From positions 1 to 54,699 of the forward strand of contig JAFIFE010000009.1 of the NCBI GenBank assembly GCA_020832185.1: a DNA stretch of 54,699 bases, written 5' to 3'. This DNA is from Alkalibacterium sp. (GTDB lineage Bacteria; Bacillota; Bacilli; Lactobacillales; Carnobacteriaceae_A). The notes under the pieces were generated by a model. That model was not told the DNA's origin and did not search any database. It saw only the letters and a list, made by a program, of their open reading frames with translations. Position 1 is the stretch's first letter, and each line of letters starts with the position of its first letter. The position numbers and the translations under genes were made by a program. This document shows positions 45,622 through 54,396 of the stretch, piece after piece.

Positions 45622-46374
45622 TTATAAAGGGGCTGTGACCTCAATGCCTTCTGTTTTTAAAGCAGCATGGATTGCTCGAGCAAACTGGACAGCTTTAGGA
45701 TTATCGCCGTGGACGCAAATAGAATCCGGCTTCAAATCGATCCATTTCCCGTTAACAGTTTTTACTTTCTGTTCTTTTACCATTGTAATGACACGTTCCA
45801 CTGCATGTGCTTCATCAATAATGAATGCATCAGGCTGATTTCTAGGAACTAAAGACCCATCTTCTTTATAGTTTCGGTCTGCAAAAACTTCTTGTGCAAA
45901 AGACAACCCAGTGCTTTGTGCTGCTTTAATCAGCTCACTATTTGCTAACCCGTAAAGGATCAGATTAGGATCTGTCTCTTTTATCCCCTCACAAATGGCC
46001 CTGGCCAGCGTAAAGTCTTTAGCTGCCATATTATAAAGGGCTCCGTGCGGTTTTACGTGATGAAGACGCCCACTCCTGCTGAAGGCCATCAGTGCACCCA
46101 TTTGATAGATCACATAATTTTTAACTTCTTCTGGCTTAACCGCCATTTCACGTCGGCCAAATCCCATCAAGTCAGGTAATCCGGGATGTGCACCTAATGA
46201 TATGTTCAGCTTTTCAGCTGCTTTAACTGTTTCTGCCATCACCATCGGATCAGCCGCATGAAATCCGCAGGCTATATTTGCTGAGGTGATATAAGGCATG
46301 ACGTCTTGATCCATTCCCATACTGTATGAGCCGTAACTTTCACCTAAGTCACAATTCAAATCTACTTTCATCAT
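45622..46374 (-). CDS. pxpA: 5-oxoprolinase subunit A
   Basis: A 250-residue LamB/YcsF-family protein. It opens KVDLNCDLGESYGSYSMGMD and contains ITSANIACGFHAADP, GAHPGLPDLMGFGRREM and VKPHGALYNMAAKD. With PxpB and PxpC it hydrolyses 5-oxoproline to glutamate with ATP. GGAG sits six bases before ATG 46374; ATG 46371 is nearly as likely. It follows pxpC. 5-oxoproline arises spontaneously from glutamine, so this is a damage-clearing enzyme and fits the peptide-rich diet suggested by the opp operon. Confidence 0.93.
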   Translation of the reverse strand: MMKVDLNCDLGESYGSYSMGMDQDVMPYITSANIACGFHAADPMVMAETVKAAEKLNISLGAHPGLPDLMGFGRREMAVKPEEVKNYVIYQMGALMAFSRSGRLHHVKPHGALYNMAAKDFTLARAICEGIKETDPNLILYGLANSELIKAAQSTGLSFAQEVFADRNYKEDGSLVPRNQPDAFIIDEAHAVERVITMVKEQKVKTVNGKWIDLKPDSICVHGDNPKAVQFARAIHAALKTEGIEVTAPL

Positions 46375-46403
46375 CACACACTCCATCCTGCCTTGCTTTA
46401 TGT

Positions 46404-47843
46404 TTATGCTTCTTCTTGAACGGTTAGTTCGATCAAAGGCTGGCCGTACTGTATTGCCTGGTCATTTTCGACAAAAAAGGACTGAATGATCCCATTTGTG
46501 CCAGCCAGAATATCATACTGTATATTTAGTATCTCTACTCTTGCTACTGTCTGATCAGCCCGCACGCTTTCCCCTTCCACTACAAACGGAGGAGCATCCG
46601 GATGAGGTCGACTGAAAAACAACCCCACAAGGTTGGAGTAGATAGTAAATGTCGACTGTTCTGGCACGCTTGGTTCTTCAGTTTCTGGCACTGGAGCATC
46701 TTCACTCATTACATCAGTTACCTGTTGCTGCTTATCGATCCTGATTCGGATGCGATCATCTTTATAAGTAAACAAGGTCAACGTTGACTTATCTACAACG
46801 CTGATTATGTCTTTTATTTTTTCATTGTCCCATTCTTCAAATACCGTCAACTCACTTGACTGTTTTTCTTTAAAAGAGGCGTTGCCATTCTTAAGAGACA
46901 GTCTATTCTCTTCAAAAGATTTGAACCATTCCTCCTGCTGTTTCAGTAAATCATGGGCTTCTTCTAAAGAAATAGGAAGGAAACGCACTTTTTCACCTGG
47001 GGTGCACTGCACCATTTTGGGGATATCAACAGTCGTGATGGTCCCTATAACGGGATAGCCACCTGTTGTCTGCCGGTCTGCCATTAAGACGATAGGCTGA
47101 CCATCGGGTGGAATTTGTATATCTCCGAGAACCGTTCCTTCAGAAAGACTATCCTGCTGCTGATCCGTTCCAATCCTTGAGCCTTTAAGACGATAACCCA
47201 TTCGGTCAGATTGAGAGGACACTGTGTACGCAGTGTCAAGGAAGGTTTCTGTTGCTGTTTTTGAAAAAAGATCAGGCTCTGACCCCATTATGAAGCGTAT
47301 TGTGGTAACTTCCTTCTTTTCTGGAGCATTCAAACTCAGTCCTCGCTCTAAGCCCTTCACTTGTCCACTTTTAAGAGGGGCCTTAAAAGCAATCTCATCA
47401 TCGATTCGCAGGGTGCGTCCATATAGCCCGCCAACGCCGTACCGGGTGCTTGTCGACTGGCTTCCCATGACTTCAGGGATGTGCAGCCCACCGGCAAATG
47501 CGATATATGAAAAGGTTCCATTCTTTATCACACCTGTAGTTAACTCGACTCCTGCTTCAACCCAGACTGGCTGATTCATTTTAAGAGCTCTTCCATCTAG
47601 TTTTGGACAACACTCTGCCCCAGTCACAGCAAGCGTATTCGATTCTGTGAAGATGAAGGAGGCTCCTGTCCCTGCCATTTCAAGGACAGCTTCCTGATCA
47701 GTGTTTCCTGCAAGGAAATTGGCCAGTCTATATGAGAAGGAATCCATTGCACCGGATACAGAAAAGCCGTAGCGCTGATAACCGTTTCTCCCCTGATCTT
47801 GAACAGTCGTATGCATGCCACTACTCGTTATCTGTATTCCCAT
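46404..47843 (-). CDS. pxpC: 5-oxoprolinase subunit C fused to a biotinyl-like domain
   Basis: A 479-residue protein. Residues 1-310 are the KipA/PxpC domain: ITSSGMHTTVQDQGRNGYQRYGFSVSGAMD, GSQSTSTRYGVGGLYGR, TYTVSSQSDRMGYRLKG-like segment, ADRQTTGGYPVIGTI. A linker rich in Glu and Pro leads to a C-terminal 80-residue hammerhead domain like a biotin-carboxyl-carrier protein (GESVRADQTVARVEILNIQY...). Where the biotinylated carrier has EAMKM this has EILNI, so the acceptor Lys is replaced by Asn. Start 47843 is set by GAGGAGG. Confidence 0.88.
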   Translation of the reverse strand: MGIQITSSGMHTTVQDQGRNGYQRYGFSVSGAMDSFSYRLANFLAGNTDQEAVLEMAGTGASFIFTESNTLAVTGAECCPKLDGRALKMNQPVWVEAGVELTTGVIKNGTFSYIAFAGGLHIPEVMGSQSTSTRYGVGGLYGRTLRIDDEIAFKAPLKSGQVKGLERGLSLNAPEKKEVTTIRFIMGSEPDLFSKTATETFLDTAYTVSSQSDRMGYRLKGSRIGTDQQQDSLSEGTVLGDIQIPPDGQPIVLMADRQTTGGYPVIGTITTVDIPKMVQCTPGEKVRFLPISLEEAHDLLKQQEEWFKSFEENRLSLKNGNASFKEKQSSELTVFEEWDNEKIKDIISVVDKSTLTLFTYKDDRIRIRIDKQQQVTDVMSEDAPVPETEEPSVPEQSTFTIYSNLVGLFFSRPHPDAPPFVVEGESVRADQTVARVEILNIQYDILAGTNGIIQSFFVENDQAIQYGQPLIELTVQEEA

Positions 47844-48573
47844 AACCATCCTCCTCAACTAAAACCTGACACTGATAGTCGTTTTCGGCACTCAATGCCC
47901 TGATGTCATTGTAGTCCTCCATTGTAATAGGTTTAAACCGTATGTGATCGCCTGCTTCAAATAGAAATGGAGACGCTCGTTCAGCATCAAACAGCTTAAC
48001 GGGTGTTGCTCCAATTATACGCCAGCCGCCTGGAGAATCCAACGGGTACATGCCTGTCTGATTGCCCGCAATCCCTACTGCTCCTGCATTGATTTTGCTT
48101 CGCGGGGTTCGTAACCTTGGCATGCTAATTGATGGGTCCATCCCGCCTAAATACGCAAAGCCGGGAAGAAACCCTAACATATAGATTGTATAGTCACGCC
48201 CACTATGCAATTGAATGACTTCCTGAACAGTCATTCCGCTATGTTTGGCAACGTCTATCAAATCGATTCCAAAGTGTTCATCGTAGCAGACGGGTATTTC
48301 GATTATTCTCTTTTTCTTTTCAGGCGTCTGTTCCCAGTCTGAGAGTATTGACCCTATCTGTTCATTGAGCGTTAGATAATCCGTGGCTAGGGCATCATAG
48401 ATTACTGTCAGTGTCCGAAAAGCAGGAATCGTTTCTTTCACTCCCGGTAGCTCATGCTGTTGAATACGTTTGTCAAGATTATTCACTCGTGCATTAATGT
48501 CCCGGTCGATTTTGTTTTCAAAAACGACTCTAAGCGCCTGATCACCCGCAGGATAAATATCAACCATAAGCAT
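47821..48573 (-). CDS. pxpB: 5-oxoprolinase subunit B
   Basis: A 250-residue KipI/PxpB-family protein: YPAGDQALRVVF at the N-terminus, CYDEHFGIDLIDVAKHSGMT, FLPGFAYLGGMDPSISMPR, AGAVGIAGNQTGMYPLDSPGGWRIIG. It works with PxpC as the ATP-dependent ring-opening pair. First gene of pxpB-pxpC-pxpA, the reverse of the usual pxpABC order. It overlaps pxpC by about 20 bp. AAAGGG lies 7 bases before ATG 48573. Confidence 0.93.
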   Translation of the reverse strand: MLMVDIYPAGDQALRVVFENKIDRDINARVNNLDKRIQQHELPGVKETIPAFRTLTVIYDALATDYLTLNEQIGSILSDWEQTPEKKKRIIEIPVCYDEHFGIDLIDVAKHSGMTVQEVIQLHSGRDYTIYMLGFLPGFAYLGGMDPSISMPRLRTPRSKINAGAVGIAGNQTGMYPLDSPGGWRIIGATPVKLFDAERASPFLFEAGDHIRFKPITMEDYNDIRALSAENDYQCQVLVEEDGYGNTDNE

Positions 48574-48780
48574 CCTGTCACCCTTTCACAAAAGATGTTT
48601 TTCTTTTCCTATTATAGCTGTTTTAAACCTCCAGTATCAGACCTAAATAAAAACCCAATACAACAGCGTAGACTCTAATGGTCCTACTTTCTGCTTTATT
48701 GGGAGTTTATCATATATTTCATATAACAGGCCATGATTTTTCATTAAACAGATTCAGTGTTTGTCTTCTGTTCTTCAGAA

Positions 48781-50409
48781 TTATCTATACTGATACATAA
48801 ACCGTTCCATATAGTAGATAAACGTCTGGTTATAAAAGCCGGAGAAATACAAATCACTGCCGTGTGCCCCATATGGCATCCAGATGATTGCACTTTCTGT
48901 ATTGCCTTGTTCCAGATAGGCATCTCTAAATAACTCAGCTACCCTGGGATCTACGATTGCGTCTTTATCCCCCTGATAAATAAGAGCGGGTGGACTATTT
49001 TCATCCACGAGCACTGCCGGGTCAACCAGTCCCTCTTCTCCATCAAGATCCCGGTACTGTGCTAGACCGTTGGCAGGATAAAAGGGAATCACCCCACTTA
49101 CTGTTAATCTTGAATCAATCGAATCCTCATACCGATTCCCGGATAAGCCTAACGCATTTCCCAAGTGCCCGCCGGCCGATCCACCTGAGATGAACACCGA
49201 GTCAATATCTGCACCGTACTCTTCATGATGATCAGCTAGATACGTCGTGAAAATCCCTAGATGGCGAACCATATCATCTATTGAAAAAGGCCCAGCCACT
49301 TCCTCTTGAACCTCCGCAAATTCGACAAACTGGTCCTGATCGTTTAAGCCATACTGCACATCGAATACAACATACCCTTGAGCTGCAAAGTACTTATTCA
49401 TCTGTGCAAAATTTCCAGCGCCTTTGCCCCCTGTGTCCCAGCCTCCGCCATGAATCCGGATCAGCACAGCTCCTTCTCCAGGCAGTTCTTCCGAGTCCTC
49501 TAGAGGAGTATACACATCAAAGCGGAGTTCCAGTCCATCGTCCACTCCATCTGTCCCTTCATAATAAAGCACATCTTCAGTAAGGGTATAATTGTCAGAT
49601 TCATTGCCAAATATATAGGCAGGAAGTGAAATAGGACTTTCTCTAAAATAAGGAACTGTTTCTCCATACGTCTTCCATTCATTACCAAACGCTTCTGTGT
49701 AATTATCTTCTGCCTCATTCAGTAAAGAAGGAATCGATAAAAACGGCAATGCAAAGACCATAAATAGCCCCATACCTAAACCTGACACAGTATATCTCAA
49801 GAGTGACTGTTTTTTGGTTTTAGAAAGTTTAAGAAAAAGACCCGTGACATTGAGAAAGATGAAGCTGTAAAACAAGCTGTACTGTGAAATAGCCACTTCC
49901 GCTAAGCCAGAGCTTGTACTCGTCACTAAAACATAGGCCATTAAAACACCTATAAGTAAGAACAGACCTAACAAAATCAGCAGCCCTTTTCTGGCTATTT
50001 CCTTTTTGTTGTATCTACGGCGTTTGTAAGCTTTCAGAGTGCTGTTTCTAAAGTTGAGTGTATGTAACTGGGGAGCACTTGTGATTACAACACCACCAAC
50101 TAGTAGCAGTAATACAATAATAGTAGAAACCACACTTGTAGATGCCTGATTCGTCGGATTTAAAGAAACAATAGTATTGATAAGCATGACTGAAAATAAT
50201 CCTATACTGGACAACACAAGATAAGATATATCCAGCTTCCTGTATCGACTGCCTATCACACTTGCCACACTAGTTAATGCCAAAGTAATTAACAGAAACA
50301 AACCATACGCGTTCCAGAGAAGACCCTCTCCGCGCATAACTGAATAAACAAGGGTTAACACTAAAGAAAAGATAGTCATTACACATAAAGATTTAAAGAA
50401 ATAGTTCAT
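48781..50409 (-). CDS. Membrane-anchored alpha/beta-hydrolase (HSL-like esterase)
   Basis: A 542-residue protein. The N-terminal 230 residues hold about six hydrophobic helices. The rest is an alpha/beta hydrolase of the hormone-sensitive-lipase kind: oxyanion motif RIHGGGWDTGG, then FDVQYGL, nucleophile elbow ISGGSAGGHLGN, Asp in YQGDKDAIVDP and His in PYGAHGSDLYF. The catalytic domain would face outside if the last helix exits there. Likely substrates are short esters or acylated polymers. A single gene. Confidence 0.85.
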   Translation of the reverse strand: MNYFFKSLCVMTIFSLVLTLVYSVMRGEGLLWNAYGLFLLITLALTSVASVIGSRYRKLDISYLVLSSIGLFSVMLINTIVSLNPTNQASTSVVSTIIVLLLLVGGVVITSAPQLHTLNFRNSTLKAYKRRRYNKKEIARKGLLILLGLFLLIGVLMAYVLVTSTSSGLAEVAISQYSLFYSFIFLNVTGLFLKLSKTKKQSLLRYTVSGLGMGLFMVFALPFLSIPSLLNEAEDNYTEAFGNEWKTYGETVPYFRESPISLPAYIFGNESDNYTLTEDVLYYEGTDGVDDGLELRFDVYTPLEDSEELPGEGAVLIRIHGGGWDTGGKGAGNFAQMNKYFAAQGYVVFDVQYGLNDQDQFVEFAEVQEEVAGPFSIDDMVRHLGIFTTYLADHHEEYGADIDSVFISGGSAGGHLGNALGLSGNRYEDSIDSRLTVSGVIPFYPANGLAQYRDLDGEEGLVDPAVLVDENSPPALIYQGDKDAIVDPRVAELFRDAYLEQGNTESAIIWMPYGAHGSDLYFSGFYNQTFIYYMERFMYQYR

Positions 50410-50841
50410 ATTTCCCCTCCACAGCGATTTAATATACTAATAATACGTTAGTGTATTCTGTTAAAAATGTAACACATACGCTAAGCTATTCATAAGAAAA
50501 AGCGCTCAGTCTTGTGACCAAGCGCTTTAGATAAAATTAGATGGTTCCTGTTTTCTTGCCGTTACGTTCTTTTTCCCATCGTTTTAGCACGCAATCTTCC
50601 TTTTGGTTACTTGGGTGTTTTCATTTCAAGTCGGTTGCCGATCTACTACTAAATCGTTTGTTTCTTATCATAGCTTAGTACCATAAGACTTTGCACAACT
50701 TTATTGTATCACTGTAAATTTATGAATTAAATCTACTGGCCTAAAGCATTGTCATCGCCTGAAAAAGTTCAGTTTATCTAGTAAGTCCTTTCTTACAAGG
50801 TCTCAGCTATAAAACACCTAACTGCATAAGTTACTGCAGTA
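50410..50841. other. Intergenic stretch with a terminator-like hairpin
   Basis: About 430 bp with no reading frame. A hairpin AAAGCGCT...AGCGCTTT (about 50499-50526) followed on the minus strand by TTTCTTATG may end the transcript of the peptidase gene, though it lies over 300 bp past that stop. The remaining sequence shows nothing I can name. Confidence 0.5.
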
Positions 50842-52407
50842 TCAATAAACCAAAGCATTCTTCATAACGTTAAGTTCATCCAGTAATGTTGTCTGGTAAG
50901 CCAAGTGCTCGCTTTTCATAATTGACTCATAGGCTTCTACAGTCTTGTTATCCGTTATAAGCTGGTGATAGTGATTGACGTTTTCGGCCCACTGTTCGTA
51001 AAAGAAAATTTGATCATATGGTCCATTTCCTGCGGCTTTTAGTGCTTCTAATGCCGTGGCTGCTGCCTCTTTTGAGTCAGTGAGTACGAGCATATAAGAC
51101 AGGTTCAATAAGCTATCTGAGGTCGGGTTTACTTGAATATGCTTTCGTCTAGCTGTGATCGCTTCGTCCCAATTGTTATTTAATTCATGCATTAACGCAG
51201 ACTGCTGCCAAGTCAAACTATGGTAGGGAATGTCCTCAAGCACTTCTTCATAGAGTCTTTCCGCTTCCTGATAGTCTCCCTCAATCGACCAAGTATTCCA
51301 GGCCAGATGCAGTTTTTGATCAACTGAAGAAACCGTCTGATGCAGCTCATACAGTTTTAGCCCCGTCGACTCGTCAAAGCTTTGAGCGAAGTCACCCGTT
51401 TCTTTTTGATGCAGCAGAATCTCAGGCAGCACAGAGAGATTACCGCGTCTTCCAATGATATACTCAACTGCTAGATAAGCCTGATAGTAAACATCGTTAG
51501 TCTCCCGAGCTTGATTCCATTCGAATGATGTTTGTAAATCTAGAAACCTGACATCTGAAATGTCTTCTCCCGGGAGCCTCGTAATGCTGAAAATACGATT
51601 CCTCATTAACTCGGCTATTCCTTCATTAAACCAGACAGGAACCTCACGATAGTTCAATTCTTCCTGCTCTATAAACAAATCTAAAAGGTAATGACTGTAT
51701 TCATGGATGAACGTCTCAACGACATAAAAGTCTTCTTCCATAGCAGAGACTCCATCATAATACATGATCGTTCGCTTTCGATTAGGGTCATATAATCCTG
51801 CATCGTCTGTTTTAATGGTGGGATTTAACTGGTAATAGTCATCGGCATTTCTCAAGACAAGGACTTCCAGTGGCTCAACCTTTTGAATCTCATGTCCGTA
51901 AATCTCTTTTTCCAATTCTTCTATGGCATCTAATGCAGTGACCATTCTCTCAACCGACATCTCAGTGTCAGGATGGTACCGAAATGTAATGTGAGTCGTT
52001 TCTATAACAGGATAATTCTGAGTAAACGAACTAATTTCTCTTTCATTTGATGATAAAGCGCTATGTACAACACTCATCTTTTCCATTGCCGACAGGGGTC
52101 CAAACTCTTCCTGTATGACAATATTTCCAGACCATGTAATAAGCAGAACTATACTTATTAATGCACAATCGGTAAGTATCATGAAAAGGTTGAATCGTCC
52201 TGATGTCTTTAACCATCGAGTTTTCCCTCTTATCATTCCCAATAGCGCATCAACAAAAATCGTCAATAAGAGAATCAACCCTATAATAAAAATAATCGTC
52301 CCCGTTGTAGGTCCAACAACTATGTATGTCAATAAAATGATTCCAGTCATCACTAAAAATCGTATCACTGATACCAGCATGTGTTTGATGCTTTTCATCT
52401 GATCCAC
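50842..52407 (-). CDS. Membrane gluzincin (peptidase MA-like) with TPR-like tail
   Basis: A 521-residue protein. Two hydrophobic helices near the N-terminus (residues 10-60) and a third at about 78-95 anchor it. The metalloprotease domain carries VETFIHEYSHYLLD (HExxH) and, some 20 residues later, PVWFNEGIAELM with the third ligand Glu, as in gluzincins of the peptidase-MA type. The tail from about residue 380 repeats helix pairs (YQEAERLYEEVLEDIPYHSL, WDEAITARRKHIQVNPTSDS) like TPR units. Substrate unknown. Confidence 0.8.
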   Translation of the reverse strand: MDQMKSIKHMLVSVIRFLVMTGIILLTYIVVGPTTGTIIFIIGLILLLTIFVDALLGMIRGKTRWLKTSGRFNLFMILTDCALISIVLLITWSGNIVIQEEFGPLSAMEKMSVVHSALSSNEREISSFTQNYPVIETTHITFRYHPDTEMSVERMVTALDAIEELEKEIYGHEIQKVEPLEVLVLRNADDYYQLNPTIKTDDAGLYDPNRKRTIMYYDGVSAMEEDFYVVETFIHEYSHYLLDLFIEQEELNYREVPVWFNEGIAELMRNRIFSITRLPGEDISDVRFLDLQTSFEWNQARETNDVYYQAYLAVEYIIGRRGNLSVLPEILLHQKETGDFAQSFDESTGLKLYELHQTVSSVDQKLHLAWNTWSIEGDYQEAERLYEEVLEDIPYHSLTWQQSALMHELNNNWDEAITARRKHIQVNPTSDSLLNLSYMLVLTDSKEAAATALEALKAAGNGPYDQIFFYEQWAENVNHYHQLITDNKTVEAYESIMKSEHLAYQTTLLDELNVMKNALVY

Positions 52408-52584
52408 TCCTCATGTGGCTAATCTATATATTTGCTAAAGTATACCATATTAAAAAAGGATACTAGTGATAAATTAAAGTATATGTGACAGTATTCAAGC
52501 ATTTGGACTCGCAAAAAATCAGCACTATTTGACTGATAAATGAGTGGTTTGGTCATTTTTTAAGGCTGTTTAGAGATAAAAAAA

Positions 52585-52614
52585 CTGCTGTATTCAACTT
52601 AATGAATACAACAG
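52585..52614 (-). terminator. Orphan terminator related to the pxp terminator
   Basis: CTGCTGTATTCA (52585-52596) pairs with TGAATACAACAG (52603-52614) with one mismatch; the minus strand continues with CAGTTTTTTTATC. No gene lies upstream of it on that strand for more than 400 bp. It resembles 44741-44773. Confidence 0.65.
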
Positions 52615-52748
52615 CTTCTTTCTTTATGGAGTTGAGGGGTTTAGATTGAGCAACTCTATGCGGAACAAATAATGTCATATTTTTAAAATATATAATAGAA
52701 GAAACTATTTCACAGTATAATAGCTATCAATACAATATAATCACGTAT

Positions 52749-52825
52749 GCAAGGAACATATGCAAGGTTTTGTGTAAGGGTTCTTTGCTGGCAGCGGGAT
52801 AATAGGCCACTCTTTTATAGAGTGG
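52749..52825 (+). other. Structured stretch before the T-A-C operon
   Basis: GCAAGGAAC (52749-52757) can pair with GTTCTTTGC (52780-52788), and CCACTC-ttttata-GAGTGG (52807-52825) forms a second hairpin followed by TTTATT. The repeated word TATGCAAGG occurs at 52747 and 52760. It could be a small RNA with a weak terminator or a leader of the operon. The rest of 52408-53035 is AT-rich without a gene; TATAAT at 52980 is a candidate -10 for the operon. Confidence 0.35.
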
Positions 52826-53035
52826 TTTATTAAATATAACCTAATTATATAATATATTAATTTTAAAAAGATTTATATGGTTCACTCACTTTAACTCTAT
52901 TTTATTCTTTTAGACAATAAAGTTTAATAGTTATAACTTTTATTTTGATTTAAGTATGTTATATTAGATATGTATAGAGTATAATTTTAGTATTACTATT
53001 TACGAATAATGAAATGAAAATAGGCGGTATATCTT

Positions 53036-53593
53036 ATGCGTGAACAATTATATCATGCTACTACTAGTGATAACTACAATGCAATTCAAAAAGACGGATT
53101 TAGAAATATCAAGAATTTTCCCACACCATTAGTACTTCATCATGGAAAAAGATATCAAAAAGACCCTGGCACTTTAGGTTTTGGCTTATATGGATTCGAT
53201 TCCAAATTATTAGCAACCTGTTTTGGAGAAGAAAAAATTGTTGATTTTAAAATTTGTTCTTTTGAAATTGACATCCTAAAAGATAATTTGTTGGATTTTT
53301 TAGACAAAGATGATCGCAATCGTTATCTTGAATACAAAAAAATGATTAACAGCAAACCTATTTACAAAACTTTATCTAAAGTGTTTAGTAATCATGGATC
53401 TCAGTCTTCTTTGGAAGGAGCATTGTTAGAAATGTATTTAACAGAGATTTTACAATGCAAATATAAAATTAAAATACTGTGTGTTAGAGGTATGACTACC
53501 ACCCAGATTACGAGCTCTAAGGGTTCAGATCTAGCTAATGGCTGTGAATACTGTATTAAAAATACCAGCATTTTAATTTCTGAGGAGGAATAA
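53036..53593 (+). CDS. ADP-ribosyltransferase-like toxin candidate (CmdT-like)
   Basis: A 185-residue soluble protein. It begins LYHATTSDNYNAIQKDGFRN, the pattern of the first strand and helix in ADP-ribosyltransferases (His7 as nicotinamide-ribose contact), then GTLGFGLYGFDSK (Tyr52), and near the end NGCEYCIKNTSIL with Glu171 in a terminal strand, together an H-Y-E-like set. The family is not one I can name with certainty. It is first in a three-gene operon with a small protein and a SecB-like chaperone, the toxin position of toxin-antitoxin-chaperone modules. Ribosome site GGCGG. Much more AT-rich than the rest of the window. Confidence 0.6.
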   Translation: MREQLYHATTSDNYNAIQKDGFRNIKNFPTPLVLHHGKRYQKDPGTLGFGLYGFDSKLLATCFGEEKIVDFKICSFEIDILKDNLLDFLDKDDRNRYLEYKKMINSKPIYKTLSKVFSNHGSQSSLEGALLEMYLTEILQCKYKIKILCVRGMTTTQITSSKGSDLANGCEYCIKNTSILISEEE

Positions 53594-53596
53594 GTT

Positions 53597-53923
53597 ATGG
53601 GATTAAATTATGGAGACACATTTGAGGATTTCAAGAGTATGTTAGACAATGTAATAGATGATGCTTTTATATTGGATGGTTTATCTTCATTGGGTTTATT
53701 GCCCAAAAAAACTTTTGAAATTAAAAATATAAAATTTAAAGAGAATAATTCATCTAAAATACAAAAAACAAATTTGGTTGATAAAAAGACTTTAAAAGAA
53801 GAGTATTATCACTTACAGACTTCGTTTGATAACAGACTAATGGAAAATAAAGATATTTCGTTTAGCATTCCATTAAAAAAGACAGAAAAAGTCAGTTTTC
53901 AAAACAATAAATTAGCAGCATAA
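53597..53923 (+). CDS. Candidate antitoxin of the T-A-C operon
   Basis: A 108-residue protein unlike anything I recognise. The N-terminal 38 residues are compact (YGDTFEDFKSMLDNVIDDAF, GLSSLGLLPKKTF), the rest is rich in Lys, Asn and Ser and looks largely unfolded. That split, a folded head and a flexible chaperone-addicted tail, is known for antitoxins of SecB-linked systems. GAGGAGG overlaps the end of the toxin gene, three bases before this ORF's 5' spacer, so translation is coupled. Role inferred from position only. Confidence 0.55.
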   Translation: MGLNYGDTFEDFKSMLDNVIDDAFILDGLSSLGLLPKKTFEIKNIKFKENNSSKIQKTNLVDKKTLKEEYYHLQTSFDNRLMENKDISFSIPLKKTEKVSFQNNKLAA

Positions 53924-53944
53924 TCAAAATATTAGGAGAACGTT

Positions 53945-54331
53945 ATGGATAAACCAGTTATCGAATTTAAAGGATACAGAATAGAAAATATTGATTTTAA
54001 ACATCTTGACTCTGAAGAATTTAGTGAAATAGATTTAGAAAATGGTAACGTTGCTGTCTGGGCTGCTTTCACTGACGATTATAAAGAAGCAAAATTAAGG
54101 TTGACATTCACTGTTGTCGATGACAACCTTTATAGAACGTTAGTCTTTGAAATCTCTGGATATTTTGATATTAACTGTAGTAAAGAAATGGCTGATACCT
54201 ACCTCATCCAAAATGGCACTGCTATATTATATCCTTATGCAAGGAGTATCATTTCTATGATAACTTCTTTGGATAATGAAAACACAATTGTTATCCCAAC
54301 TATTAATACAACTACATTGTTAGAAGAATAG
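53945..54331 (+). CDS. SecB-like chaperone of a T-A-C system (CmdC-like)
   Basis: A 128-residue protein. Its C-terminal half carries the SecB pattern: LRLTFTVVDD...LVFEISGYFDI strands, then NGTAILYPYARSIISMITSL (matches the SecB helix with P-x-x-LFPYAR) and IVIPTINTTTLLEE (matches the SecB PVNF tail). Bacillota normally lack SecB, so a stand-alone SecB homologue in this position points to a dedicated antitoxin chaperone as in Mycobacterium Rv1957 and E. coli CmdC. Ends with a strong terminator. Ribosome site AGGAG. Confidence 0.8.
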   Translation: MDKPVIEFKGYRIENIDFKHLDSEEFSEIDLENGNVAVWAAFTDDYKEAKLRLTFTVVDDNLYRTLVFEISGYFDINCSKEMADTYLIQNGTAILYPYARSIISMITSLDNENTIVIPTINTTTLLEE

Positions 54332-54348
54332 GGACTACAGAATATATT

Positions 54349-54396
54349 AATCAATAAAAAAACTACCTTTTAGTTGAGGTAGTTTTTTTATTGATT
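54349..54396 (+). terminator. Terminator of the T-A-C operon
   Basis: Perfect 20-bp stem (54349-54368 with 54377-54396), core AAAAAAACTACCT-8-AGGTAGTTTTTTT. It begins 17 bp past the SecB-like stop and also has T-runs for the opposite strand. Confidence 0.92.
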
